The notes under the pieces were generated by a model that ran no database searches, was not told the origin of the DNA, and saw only the letters and a list, made by a program, of their open reading frames with translations. The position numbers were made by a program, and so were the translations under genes. A DNA stretch of 64,000 nt from Nocardia yamanashiensis NBRC 100130. Its GTDB lineage: Bacteria; Actinomycetota; Actinomycetes; Mycobacteriales; Mycobacteriaceae. The stretch spans positions 186,001-250,000 of the forward strand of contig NZ_BDCD01000011.1 of the NCBI RefSeq assembly GCF_001613325.1, read 5' to 3'. This document shows, one piece after another, positions 45,039 through 54,009 of the stretch (position 1 is its first letter; each line of letters opens with the position of its first letter).

Positions 45039-47069
45039 ATGTTGCGTCGCGGTGAGCTGTTCGCCGGATACCGGATCGAACGCGAAGTCGGGCGCGGCGG
45101 TATGGGTTCGGTGTACGCCGCGCGGCATCCGCGCCTGCCCCGGATGACGGCGTTGAAGCTGCTGCACCCGGAGATGTTCGGGGACAACGACACCCGCGTT
45201 CGATTCGAACGTGAGGCCGATGTGGTGGCGCGGCTGGACCATCCGAACATCATCACGGTGTACGACCGGGGCGCGGAGGGCGATCAGCTGTGGATCGCCA
45301 TGCAGTACGTGGACGGTGAGGACGGCGCCACGCTGGATTGGCGGGCGCTGAGTCCGGAGCGTGCGGTGGAGATCATCATCCAGACCGCGGCGGCGCTGGA
45401 TTACGCGCACGGCAAAGGCGTGCTGCACCGGGACGTGAAGCCCGCCAATATCCTGCTGTCGCATTCCGCGGGCACCGCGACCGGGTTCAGTGAACGGGTG
45501 TTATTGAGCGACTTCGGCATCGCCCGGGTGCTGGACGACACCGCGCATCTGACCCGCACCGGAACCCTCAACGCCACCCTCGCCTACGCCTCGCCGGAAC
45601 AGCTGTCGGCCGACCCTCTCGACGCGCGCTCGGATCAATACTCGCTGGCGTGCACGCTGTTCCGCTTGCTGACCGGGCGCGGGCCCTACGATGCTCCCAG
45701 CATCGCGACCGTGCTGCTGGGCCATATCCAGGGCACGCCGCCGACCGTCGTCTCCTTCCGGCACGATCTGCCGCCCGAACTGGACCGGGTACTGGCGCGG
45801 GCGTTGGCGAAGGATCCGCGGGAAAGGTTCACCAGCTGCACCGAATTCGCGGAGGCCGCCTGGGATGCGGTGAACCCGCCCGCCGGGCCGACCGTGGTGA
45901 CCCGGCGCGAACCGCCGCCCGAGTCGAGCAACGGGTCCGCGCGCTCGCAGCGCGAGATCGTGCACGGGTGCATGCTCGGCGGAGCCGTCGGCGATGCGCT
46001 GGGCGCGCCGGTGGAGATGATGCTGCTGCCGAATATCTTGCAGCGCTATGGATCCCGGGGGATGACCGGGAGTGGGGACACCTACAAAGGCAAGATCACC
46101 GACGAGACGCAGCTGGCCCTGTTCACCATGGAGGCGCTGATTCGCAGTTCGGTGCGGGCGCGGGCGCGCGGCATCGGCGGGGCGACGGTCGCCATGATCC
46201 AGGAGAACCTGCTCGTTTGGCTGCAGGGACAAGGGGTTTCGCTGCCGGAACAGCCGTTCGCGCTGCGCAGCGGGTTGAGCGGATACCCCGAATTGATGAG
46301 CTACCGGGGGCCGACGCACGCCACCACCACCGCCATGCAGCGGGCCGCCGAGCGCCGGCAGCCGGGATCGCCGCTGGGGACGCGGGATCGGCCCATCAAC
46401 GATTCCAAGGGCTGCGCGGGGGTGGTGCGGGCGGCGCCTATCGGATTCCTGCATTCGCTGCCGTCGGCGTTCGAATCAGCCTGTGACGCAGCGGCTCTGA
46501 CGCACGGCAACCCGAGCGGATGGCTGCCCGCGGGCACTCTGGCCGCCACTGTTTTCGGCCTGTCGCGCGGACTGGATCTGCGCACCTCGCTCAACCATGC
46601 GGCCAGTGAACTCGCGCGGCATCGCGATCATCAGGAGACGTCCGAGGCGCTGGCGACCGCCATCCGGCTCGCCGACGCGGCCGCGGGCGCGGGTGGAGTC
46701 ATGCCCGAGCCCGAGATCCTCGATCCGCTGGGCTTCGGGGTGATCGGCCCGGACGCGCTGGCCATCGCGGTCTGCGCGGCGCTGTGTGCCGAAACCATCG
46801 GCGGCACACCGGAACAGATCTTCCGCAACGGAGTACTGCTGGCCGTCAATCACTCCGGGGACAGCGATTCCACGGGAGCCATCTGCGGCAATCTGCTGGG
46901 CGCGCGGCTCGGCGTGCAAGCCATTCCCGCCGAATGGCATGCCCGCCTGGACGCCGCGCCGATCATCGACCGCCTCGCCACCGACTTCTGCACCGAATTC
47001 GGGCCGAACCCGCCGAGCAATGCCTACGGGGAACCCTCCGACGAGTGGTACGCACGCTATCCCGGGTAA
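45039..47069 (+). CDS. Ser/Thr protein kinase fused to an ADP-ribosylglycohydrolase
   Basis: 676-aa soluble bifunctional protein. Residues 11-275 are a Hanks-type kinase: GRGGMGSV loop at 18-25, Lys40, HRD at 130-132, DFG at 158-160, and activation segment LTRTGTLNATLAYASPEQ. Residues about 302-655 are an ADP-ribosylglycohydrolase (DraG/ARH) domain with GDALGAPVE (318-326), TDETQLAL (354-361) and HSGDSDSTGA (605-614); these acidic residues bind the metal pair and all are present. No transmembrane segment. It suggests one protein that phosphorylates targets and removes or senses ADP-ribose. Close paralogue of the kinase at 51621. Confidence 0.88.
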   Translation: MLRRGELFAGYRIEREVGRGGMGSVYAARHPRLPRMTALKLLHPEMFGDNDTRVRFEREADVVARLDHPNIITVYDRGAEGDQLWIAMQYVDGEDGATLDWRALSPERAVEIIIQTAAALDYAHGKGVLHRDVKPANILLSHSAGTATGFSERVLLSDFGIARVLDDTAHLTRTGTLNATLAYASPEQLSADPLDARSDQYSLACTLFRLLTGRGPYDAPSIATVLLGHIQGTPPTVVSFRHDLPPELDRVLARALAKDPRERFTSCTEFAEAAWDAVNPPAGPTVVTRREPPPESSNGSARSQREIVHGCMLGGAVGDALGAPVEMMLLPNILQRYGSRGMTGSGDTYKGKITDETQLALFTMEALIRSSVRARARGIGGATVAMIQENLLVWLQGQGVSLPEQPFALRSGLSGYPELMSYRGPTHATTTAMQRAAERRQPGSPLGTRDRPINDSKGCAGVVRAAPIGFLHSLPSAFESACDAAALTHGNPSGWLPAGTLAATVFGLSRGLDLRTSLNHAASELARHRDHQETSEALATAIRLADAAAGAGGVMPEPEILDPLGFGVIGPDALAIAVCAALCAETIGGTPEQIFRNGVLLAVNHSGDSDSTGAICGNLLGARLGVQAIPAEWHARLDAAPIIDRLATDFCTEFGPNPPSNAYGEPSDEWYARYPG

Positions 47070-47070
47070 G

Positions 47071-48549
47071 TCAGCAATCGGGCAGGGCGGTGCCCTGATC
47101 GGTCCCGTAGCGGTGACCGTGCCCGGCGGGGGCGTCCAGTGCGCCGAGCAGGTCCGCGGTGGTCTGCACGAAGCTCACCACCGGAAGCCATTGCGGTACC
47201 GGCGCATCCGGGCGGGTACCGCTGAGATCCGGTGCCCGCCACAGCAGTGACGGCGACCAATGCACCACCGGATCGGACGCATTCGCGAGAACCGCTGCCC
47301 CCGAACGATGCACCGCGTTCGCCGGCGGCCCCGCCCACAGCACCGAGCACGTCCGACGCTCCTGCTCGGCAGCGTCGCCGAAGATCGCATTCCCGCCGAC
47401 CGCGCCCAGGCTCTGCCCGTACACGTACAACTTCGGCCGCCGCGGCAGCGTCGAAATCCGTTGCTCCACCGCCTCGAACAGGGCCCGCGCCGACTCGGTC
47501 GCCGCATTCCGCCCGAACATGAACGTCACCCAGCTCGGCGCGGCCGAATACTGCAATCCGGCCAGCGCCACATCGCCGCCGAACCTCTCCTCCATGCCCT
47601 TCGCCGCATCCGAATCGATCCAGCCGGAACCGGTGGGCACCATCAGCACCAGATTCCCCCGCTCGAATCCGCCAGCCCGCTCCAATTCCCGGACCGCCAA
47701 CTCGACCCGCGCCGGTAGATCCCGCGCCGAATGCAATCCCACATACACCCGCACCCCGGCCCCCGAACCTCCGGCGACGAACCGCCGTCCCTGCGCTCCC
47801 AGCTCGGCCCAGCTCGCCGCCGACCCGGGACTCCCCGACCTGGTCGCCGAAACAGGCTGCACCACAGCGGGATCCACGAACGAATCGGCCGCCGCATAAG
47901 CCGCCTGCCGCCATTCCACCACCATCGGCACCCCGGCGAACTGCACCCCGAGCAATGTCACCAACCCGATCAAGGCACTCCGTAGTCGGCCCAAACCTCT
48001 TACGGCCCAGCGCAGCCCGAACCAGATTCCGACGACGACCCCCACGATCAGCGCCGTGGTCAACGCCCATCGCGCCCAGTATCCGAGCCCGATAGCGCCG
48101 ACCCCCATCACCTCCCGCAACCGGTTCTGCCAGTACTCCGCATACGCCATCGCCACCCCGATCGCGGCCACCCCTGCTCCGCCCGCCGTCAATCGCAATC
48201 CCGGCGACGTTTCCCGCCGACCCCGGAACCGCCGCAACACAACCCGCACGCCCCCGGCTCCCGCCAGCGATAGAACCACCAGCAATGCGGTAACAATGGC
48301 CTGCGCCATCGGCGTCCGAGGCAAGAGACCGGGCGCGAGCGAGGCAACCACCCCGGCCGTGACAGCCGCCGTCGTCCCCACCCGAGGCACCCGCGCGGCG
48401 ACCGACCGTCCGACCTGCCTCCCACGACCGGCACCCCCCGGCATTCCAGCTTGCTTTCGGCCGGAATCCACACGGCGCATGGATATTTCGCCCGCCGCCC
48501 CTTCCGGCGCCCGGTCGAGCATGGCGGTATCCGCGTTCAGCGGTGGCAT
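47071..48549 (-). CDS. Polytopic membrane alpha/beta-hydrolase (Abhydrolase_9 type)
   Basis: 492-aa protein. After a cytoplasmic N-terminus, about four to five transmembrane helices (for example TAAVTAGVVASLAPGLLP, IVTALLVVLSLAGAGGV, ALTTALIVGVVVGIWFGL) are followed by a C-terminal hydrolase domain with the nucleophile elbow GQSLG. YVGLHSARDLPARVELAVRELERAGGF is a conserved family block. Homologues are poorly characterised and may act on lipids. Start 48549 is chosen for GAGGAG 6 nt upstream, rather than the GTG at 48594. It lies 41 bp downstream of a phospholipase A2 gene on the same strand, so both may act on envelope lipids. Confidence 0.78.
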   Translation of the reverse strand: MPPLNADTAMLDRAPEGAAGEISMRRVDSGRKQAGMPGGAGRGRQVGRSVAARVPRVGTTAAVTAGVVASLAPGLLPRTPMAQAIVTALLVVLSLAGAGGVRVVLRRFRGRRETSPGLRLTAGGAGVAAIGVAMAYAEYWQNRLREVMGVGAIGLGYWARWALTTALIVGVVVGIWFGLRWAVRGLGRLRSALIGLVTLLGVQFAGVPMVVEWRQAAYAAADSFVDPAVVQPVSATRSGSPGSAASWAELGAQGRRFVAGGSGAGVRVYVGLHSARDLPARVELAVRELERAGGFERGNLVLMVPTGSGWIDSDAAKGMEERFGGDVALAGLQYSAAPSWVTFMFGRNAATESARALFEAVEQRISTLPRRPKLYVYGQSLGAVGGNAIFGDAAEQERRTCSVLWAGPPANAVHRSGAAVLANASDPVVHWSPSLLWRAPDLSGTRPDAPVPQWLPVVSFVQTTADLLGALDAPAGHGHRYGTDQGTALPDC

Positions 48550-48590
48550 GTGCAACTCCTCTGCTGCGATGGAAGATGTCAGCCGGACGG

Positions 48591-49370
48591 TCACCGCCGC
48601 ACCTCCGGCGAGCTACGCCGTGCATTGCGGCGCGCACGCATCCGGCGGGTGAAAACCGTGATGGCCGAAGTGATTCCGGCGAGCAGGAAGGCGATGCCAC
48701 TCACCTGGAGAATGCGCACGAGCGGGGAAGGGGAGTCGGGTCCGGCGGCGAGCAGCGTCTCGTGCACCGGCACCCCGTAGTCCTGCCGGATCGAATTCAG
48801 ATCCACGGCCGCGGTGGCGATACTGGCCATCACCTGGCACTGCGTGCGAGCCAGCGTCTCGGTGCGGGCCGCACACGCGGCGTGCATGCGCTGTTCCAAT
48901 GCGGCATCGAGACTCTGACGCGCCCACGGCCCCAGCGGTTGACCGTGATCGCCCGCGTAACGGAGCAGGTCGTACCCGAGGTCGTGCGCCTTGCACGCCA
49001 GATCGAACTCGGCGGGCAGCGGGACCGGCGACGAGCAGTCACCGTTCGGGTTGACCAGAATGCCGTCCGACAGCACGGGGCGGTATCCGGCGGAGATGGC
49101 GAAGTCGGCGGGAATGAGCGCCGGATCCTGTTGTCCCACCGTCGATTCCACGGCCAGGCGCGCTCCGAGACTCTCCGGCAGCGCCGGTGTGGCCGACGCG
49201 GCGCTCGCGGCCGGTGCGAACACCACCGCGACCGACGCGACCAGCAGTGCGGCTCCGGCCAGCAGCCCGGCGCGACGGCCGGTGGAGCCGGGCGCCGCGG
49301 AATCGTCGGCGGCTGCCGTAATGGAAGGATCGTGGGGCGTGCGGGCCTGGCTGGACGGGAACGCTCTCAT
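48591..49370 (-). CDS. Prokaryotic phospholipase A2-like exported protein
   Basis: 259-aa protein. A twin-Arg-like signal region (GRRAGLLAGAALLVASVAVV, 31-50) precedes a mature domain with the PLA2 signature CKAHDLGYD (126-134: Cys126, catalytic His129-Asp130, Tyr133) and NPNGDCSSPVPLP just before it. A second hydrophobic segment near the C-terminus (VRILQVSGIAFLLAGITSAI, about 218-237) and an Arg-rich tail suggest it stays membrane-anchored with the tail inside. The predicted role is release of fatty acid from phospholipid sn-2. Confidence 0.78.
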   Translation of the reverse strand: MRAFPSSQARTPHDPSITAAADDSAAPGSTGRRAGLLAGAALLVASVAVVFAPAASAASATPALPESLGARLAVESTVGQQDPALIPADFAISAGYRPVLSDGILVNPNGDCSSPVPLPAEFDLACKAHDLGYDLLRYAGDHGQPLGPWARQSLDAALEQRMHAACAARTETLARTQCQVMASIATAAVDLNSIRQDYGVPVHETLLAAGPDSPSPLVRILQVSGIAFLLAGITSAITVFTRRMRARRNARRSSPEVRR

Positions 49371-49524
49371 GGCTCAGAACGCTAGGAATCGGCCGCCGAC
49401 CTGGGCCTCACGCCCGCGAACCGTTCCCGTCTGGCCGGAACGGGGGAGAGGCGGACCGGACTGATACTCCGGTATGGGGTGGGAGATCGCCCGGGGGTAT
49501 GACGTGGCACCGGCCCCGGTTCTC

Positions 49525-49530
49525 TACCGT
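49525..49530 (+). promoter_or_regulatory. -10 element of the histidine kinase gene
   Basis: TACCGT exactly 7 nt before the ATG at 49538, the same arrangement as at the ABC exporter and thioredoxin genes. Confidence 0.5.
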
Positions 49531-49537
49531 CGATGGC

Positions 49538-50731
49538 ATGGTCGGTGATGCGGTCGGGCGAGTACGTCCGAAATCAGGTCGGATGTGGTTCGACGCCGTC
49601 ACGGTGTTCGTGGCATTGGTGTTCATCGCGGTGGCATGGCCCACCCTGCAGGTGACGCACAAGGTGCCGGCCGCCGCCATGCCGTTCATCGCCGGGTTCG
49701 CGGCGTTCCCGATCCTGCTGGTGCGCGTCAATCCGGCGCTGGGGTGGGCGGTATCGGCCGGGTCGGCGCTGCTGATCTCGGTGGCGGTGCCGCATCAACC
49801 GGGCAACTCCATCCCCTTCCAAGTGGTGCACATCCTGTCGTTGTTCGCGCTGGTGTTCGCGGTCGCGGTGCGGTCGCCGATCCGGATCGTCGGCGTGGTG
49901 TGGATCGCCACGTCACTGCTGTTCGCCACCACCATGGCGAACAGTGGCGACAGCTTCGCCGACGCCGGCTTCGGCTGGCCCATCGCCATCACCGGGCTGG
50001 TGATCTTCGGCCTGCTCATCCGCTGGGTCGTGGTGCAACGGCAAGCCCTGATGAAGTCCGCGGAAGAAACCGAGCTGGAGCGCGCCCGCCGAGCCATCCT
50101 CGAGGAGAAAGCTCGCATCGCCCGCGACCTGCACGACGTCGTAGCCCATCACATGTCGATGGTGGTGGTGCAGGCGCAAACCGCCCCGTACCGGATCACC
50201 GGGCTGTCCCCGGAAGCACAAGCCGAATTCGAATCGATCGGCACCGGGGCGCGGGCGGCATTGAACGAGATCCGCGGCTTGCTGGGCGTACTGCGCAGCG
50301 ACGGGCAACTCCCAGAACACGCCCCGCAACCGAGGGCCGCCGACATACAAGGGCTGCTCGAAGGCGCGTTGCGAGCAGGCGTTCCCATCACGTGGAAGAT
50401 CGACGGAAATCTGGCGGAAGTGCCGGAGACGACCGGATTGGCGGCGTACCGCATCGTCCAAGAGTCGCTGGCGAACGCTTCTCGCCACGCTGCCGGCGCG
50501 CCGGTGCGCGTGCACATCGCCCAAGCCGCCGCCCTCATCTTGACGGTCGCCAACGACCGACCGCTCACGGTGGCGGACCCGTCCGCGACCCCCGGCAGCG
50601 GCATCGCCGGTATGCGTTCCCGGGCGGAGGCGGTCGGTGGCACCTTGTACGCGGGCGCCCGCCCGGATGGTGGCTTCGACGTGCGAGCTGAACTGCCACT
50701 GTTGGTCGCCGCACCGGTTTCGGCCCCATAA
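49538..50731 (+). CDS. Two-component sensor histidine kinase (NarL/LuxR-partner class)
   Basis: 397-aa membrane kinase. Five to six N-terminal transmembrane helices (about 20-160) have short loops and no large extracellular domain, so the stimulus is probably sensed in the membrane. The HisKA_3 motif ARIARDLHDVVAHH holds the phosphorylated His199. The ATPase domain shows AYRIVQESLANASRHA (N box) and GSGIAGMRSRAEAVGG (G box). Start 49538 is chosen for the leaderless -10; an ATG at 49499 is also in frame. The partner response regulator follows after a 162-bp gap that holds a nested inverted repeat. Confidence 0.87.
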   Translation: MVGDAVGRVRPKSGRMWFDAVTVFVALVFIAVAWPTLQVTHKVPAAAMPFIAGFAAFPILLVRVNPALGWAVSAGSALLISVAVPHQPGNSIPFQVVHILSLFALVFAVAVRSPIRIVGVVWIATSLLFATTMANSGDSFADAGFGWPIAITGLVIFGLLIRWVVVQRQALMKSAEETELERARRAILEEKARIARDLHDVVAHHMSMVVVQAQTAPYRITGLSPEAQAEFESIGTGARAALNEIRGLLGVLRSDGQLPEHAPQPRAADIQGLLEGALRAGVPITWKIDGNLAEVPETTGLAAYRIVQESLANASRHAAGAPVRVHIAQAAALILTVANDRPLTVADPSATPGSGIAGMRSRAEAVGGTLYAGARPDGGFDVRAELPLLVAAPVSAP

Positions 50732-50733
50732 CC

Positions 50734-50809
50734 TGGAGTTTTGCTCCACTTTCCGGCCCTCCTCGTCGGTTTCCCGACCGGAACGCCCCCGAAGTGGAGC
50801 AAAACTCCA
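50734..50809. repeat. Nested inverted repeat between sensor kinase and response regulator genes
   Basis: Outer arms TGGAGTTTTGCTCCACTT (50734-50751) and its exact complement (50792-50809) are 18 bp each. Inside, TTCCGG (50751-50756) pairs with CCGGAA (50778-50783), and GTCGG (50765-50769) with CCGAC (50774-50778). It starts 3 nt after the kinase stop. Each arm contains its own small dyad (GGAG-N5-CTCC). It could attenuate read-through into the regulator gene or be a dispersed intergenic element. Confidence 0.75.
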
Positions 50810-50893
50810 ACCCTCCCCGTGCGCGAAGTTGCTCCGCCCACCCGTATCCACCCTCCGGCGTGGCAAACTCGGTGGCGTGCGTGAGGTGGGACT

Positions 50894-51553
50894 GTGGCGA
50901 TAACGGTGTTGATCGCCGACGACCAGGCGATGGTGCGAGCGGGCTTCGGGGCGCTGCTGGGCGCGCAACCCGATATCAGCGTCGTCGGTGACGCTCCGGA
51001 CGGCAAAATCGCTGTGGCGGAAGCGAAGCGACTGCGGCCGGATGTGGTGCTCATGGATGTGCGCATGCCGGAGATGAACGGATTGGACGCGGCGCGCGCC
51101 ATTCTCGGCGCCGGTATGGATCCGCCGGTACGAGTGCTCATGTTGACGACCTTCGATATCGACGACTACGTGTACGAGGCGTTGACGATCGGCGCGAGCG
51201 GGTTCCTGCTCAAAGACGCGCCGGCGGAGGAGTTGGTGCGCGCCGTGCGAGTGGTCGCGGCCGGAGACGCCTTGCTGGCGCCTACCGTGACGCGGCGGCT
51301 CATCGAAGACGTGACGCGTCGCCGGACGCGCCGGAATCCCGCTCCCGCGCTGTCGGTGCTCACGCCACGCGAGCGTGAAGTGCTGGAATTGGTGGCACGC
51401 GGCATGTCGAACGCGGAAATCGCCGAAAGTCTTTTCGTGGCAGAACAGACGGTGAAAACGCATGTCTCCAAAGTGTTCGCGAAGCTGAATTTGCGGGACC
51501 GGGCGCAAGCCGTGGTGCTCGCCTACGAATCAGGTCTGGTGACGCCGGGCTGA
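50894..51553 (+). CDS. Response regulator, NarL/FixJ family
   Basis: 219-aa DNA-binding regulator. The receiver domain has acidic pair Asp9-Asp10, phosphoacceptor Asp55 (VVLMDVRMP), Thr in LTTFD and Lys in LLKDAPAEE. The C-terminal LuxR-type helix-turn-helix is LTPREREVLELVARGMSNAEIAESLFVAEQTVKTHVSKV (residues about 155-193). It should be phosphorylated by the upstream kinase. GTG start. Target genes cannot be deduced. Confidence 0.92.
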   Translation: MAITVLIADDQAMVRAGFGALLGAQPDISVVGDAPDGKIAVAEAKRLRPDVVLMDVRMPEMNGLDAARAILGAGMDPPVRVLMLTTFDIDDYVYEALTIGASGFLLKDAPAEELVRAVRVVAAGDALLAPTVTRRLIEDVTRRRTRRNPAPALSVLTPREREVLELVARGMSNAEIAESLFVAEQTVKTHVSKVFAKLNLRDRAQAVVLAYESGLVTPG

Positions 51554-51578
51554 CCCGGCTGACCAGTGTGAAAACGAG

Positions 51579-51584
51579 TAGGCT
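51579..51584 (+). promoter_or_regulatory. -10 element of the tail-anchored kinase gene
   Basis: TAGGCT, 36 nt before the GTG, with GGAAGGGGG as SD in between. No -35 at standard spacing. Confidence 0.4.
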
Positions 51585-51620
51585 CACGGACTTGTACGTC
51601 ACCGGAAGGGGGTCGTCGAA

Positions 51621-54002
51621 GTGCTGAACAGCGGGGACGTGTTCGCCGGTTTCCGCATCGAACGGCTGCTCGGACAGGGCGGAATGGGATCGGTGTATCT
51701 CGCCCGGCATCCCCGGTTGGGCAAGCTCACCGCGCTCAAGCTGCTGAACCGGGAATTGTACGCGGACAGGGAGATCCGCACGCGCTTCGAACGCGAAGCC
51801 GAGATGGTCGCGCAGCTCGATCATCCGAATATCGTCGAGGTGTACGACCGCGGGACCGAGGACGCGCAGCTGTGGATCTCCATGCAGTACGTGGACGGCG
51901 TCGACGCCGCCGGCGTGGATGTCACCCAGTTGCCGCCGGAACGCGCCGTGCAGATCATCGAAGGCGTCGCCTCCGCACTCGATTACGCGCACAGCCGCGG
52001 CGTGCTGCACCGGGATGTCAAGCCCGCCAACATCATTCTGGCGCGCGCGGTGGCCGGGCACGGTGAACGCGTCTTCCTCACCGACTTCGGCATCGCCCGC
52101 CTGCGCGAGGATTCCACCCACCTCACTCAGGCCGGTATGTTCACCGCCACGCTGGCGTACGCCTCGCCCGAACAGATGACGGGCCAGCACCTCGACCACA
52201 CCACCGACCAGTACTCCCTGGGCTGTGCGCTCTACTGGCTGCTGATCGGCATCGGCCCCTTCGACTCCCCCCACCCCGCCGAACTGATCCGCGGCCACCT
52301 GCAACTCCTGCCGCCGCCCGTCAGCCTCCGCCGCCCCGGACTGTCACCCGCCATGGACGCCGTCATCACCAAAGCCATGGCCAAACGCCCCATCGACCGC
52401 TTCCCCTCCTGCACCGATTTCGCCAAGGCCGCCCGCCGCGCCTTGACCGCCCCGCTCCGTCAAATCCCCACGCCGCCGGTGCAATCCGGTCCGATCCATC
52501 GCCCCTACCCCCAGAACGCCGCCCAGCCGGCCCCGCCCGGCTACGTGCCCCAGGCTCCGGCCTACCCGGCTCCACTTCCGGGCTATCAGGGCCCGCCGGC
52601 CGCGCCCCCGCCGAACTACCCGGCACCGCCCGCGCCCCAGGGATACCCTGCCGCGCCGAGTGCGCCACCGGCACAGGGTCATCCGGTGCCCGGACAGGTG
52701 CCGCCCCAAGGACCTCCGGGAGCCGGCCCGCAGGTTGCGCCGCCGGGTCAGCCGAGTTCTGGGGAGCCGCTGGGTTACCCGGGCGCCGGTGCGCCCGCCG
52801 CGTATCCACCCCCCGTGTATTCGCCTTCGCCGCAGGCGTATCCGGCCGCGCCGGCTCAGCCGGGCTCGCTGCCACGACCGGAGGCGACGGAATCGATGTC
52901 CGACGAGTTGTCCCGGCAGCGCACCGACTTGCTGCCGCAACCGGTGGCACCCGCCGCTCAGCAGGTCGCGATGGCCGAGCCGGTGGACGCCACCGAGATG
53001 CCGGTGACCGCTCAGGCTCAGTCCGAGCGCACCACCATGACCCACACCGTCGCGGTACCGGTCCGCGCGGACGGTTCACGTTCCCAGCCGGAGTCCCGCC
53101 CGGAAGCCGCGGCGTCGTCCGAGGAATCGGCGGCGGGGTCGAAGGGCTCGGATCTCGGTGCGGCGTCTGACTCGAGCGGCTCGGCGTTCGAGGCGGCGGC
53201 TCGGGTCGCGGCTGAGCCGGGCCGGCATCGAGCTTCGAGTGCGGAGGCGTTCGTCGGGGATCGAGTATCGGAAATGGTGCGCCATCCGGAATCCGGTGCG
53301 TTCATTCCCGAGCGGGAGCGTGCCAAGCATGACGCGGGCGGCCGATCCACAGGCGGGGCGGCCGCGGTGCCGCCGCTGCGGCCGGCCCGGAACGACCCGG
53401 CCGCAACGACTTTGCCGGAGGCCCGGACCGTCGAGGCGCCCGCCGACGCCGCACCCGCCGAAGACGACGGCGGTGGCGATGGGAACCCGGGGTCGAACGA
53501 CGGCGCCGATTCGACGGCTCCGGGGCGAGCCGATATCGCTGCGGCGGAGGAGGCTTCCCCGGATACGGCGGCGAGCGGGCCGGAGTCGGCGGCCGTTCCG
53601 CAGGAACCGGTCGACGGCGAGGGCGCCGATCCCACCGAACCCTCGGCTCCGGCCCCGCCCGGCGGAGCGGATTCCGGTGTGGGCGAAGAGCTTCCGGCAA
53701 GCGCCGGACCGGCTGCCGATCCCGGTGCGGTGGATGCCGGCCTGACGCAGGGTTCGGAGGGGTTGACGGTTTCGCAGCGGGTGCCGTTGCCGGCGGAAGC
53801 GGGGTTCCCGCGGTACCCGGAGCAGTTGCCGCCGAATGTGTTCGGGCCGAATACCGGGCAATTCCCGCCGATTTCGATGCCGCCGCCGCAGCGGCCGGAG
53901 CGATTGGAGCGGTCTCAGGTGGCGGCGCTGGTGGTGCTGGGTGTGGCGTTGGTGGTGCTGGTAGTGCTGCTGGCGGTGGTGGTGCTGGTGGTGGGCGGGT
54001 AG
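51621..54002 (+). CDS. Tail-anchored Ser/Thr protein kinase with a long disordered linker
   Basis: 793-aa protein. The kinase domain (about 11-275; GQGGMGSV, Lys40, LHRDVKPAN, TDFGIAR) is a near-paralogue of the kinase at 45039, sharing long identical stretches. Residues about 285-400 are Pro/Gly/Tyr-rich; about 400-740 are acidic, Ala/Ser/Glu-rich and probably disordered, offering many phosphorylation sites. The last ~27 residues are a single hydrophobic helix (VAALVVLGVALVVLVVLLAV) with almost nothing beyond it. There is no extracellular sensor domain, unlike PknB-type kinases, so it is a tail-anchored cytoplasmic kinase. Confidence 0.87.
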   Translation: MLNSGDVFAGFRIERLLGQGGMGSVYLARHPRLGKLTALKLLNRELYADREIRTRFEREAEMVAQLDHPNIVEVYDRGTEDAQLWISMQYVDGVDAAGVDVTQLPPERAVQIIEGVASALDYAHSRGVLHRDVKPANIILARAVAGHGERVFLTDFGIARLREDSTHLTQAGMFTATLAYASPEQMTGQHLDHTTDQYSLGCALYWLLIGIGPFDSPHPAELIRGHLQLLPPPVSLRRPGLSPAMDAVITKAMAKRPIDRFPSCTDFAKAARRALTAPLRQIPTPPVQSGPIHRPYPQNAAQPAPPGYVPQAPAYPAPLPGYQGPPAAPPPNYPAPPAPQGYPAAPSAPPAQGHPVPGQVPPQGPPGAGPQVAPPGQPSSGEPLGYPGAGAPAAYPPPVYSPSPQAYPAAPAQPGSLPRPEATESMSDELSRQRTDLLPQPVAPAAQQVAMAEPVDATEMPVTAQAQSERTTMTHTVAVPVRADGSRSQPESRPEAAASSEESAAGSKGSDLGAASDSSGSAFEAAARVAAEPGRHRASSAEAFVGDRVSEMVRHPESGAFIPERERAKHDAGGRSTGGAAAVPPLRPARNDPAATTLPEARTVEAPADAAPAEDDGGGDGNPGSNDGADSTAPGRADIAAAEEASPDTAASGPESAAVPQEPVDGEGADPTEPSAPAPPGGADSGVGEELPASAGPAADPGAVDAGLTQGSEGLTVSQRVPLPAEAGFPRYPEQLPPNVFGPNTGQFPPISMPPPQRPERLERSQVAALVVLGVALVVLVVLLAVVVLVVGG

Positions 54003-54009
54003 CCGGCGG

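Noticed and set aside
43200..45464. 754-codon minus-strand open frame opposite gatCA
   Set aside because: Antisense of gatC, gatA and the next kinase; no recognisable domain.
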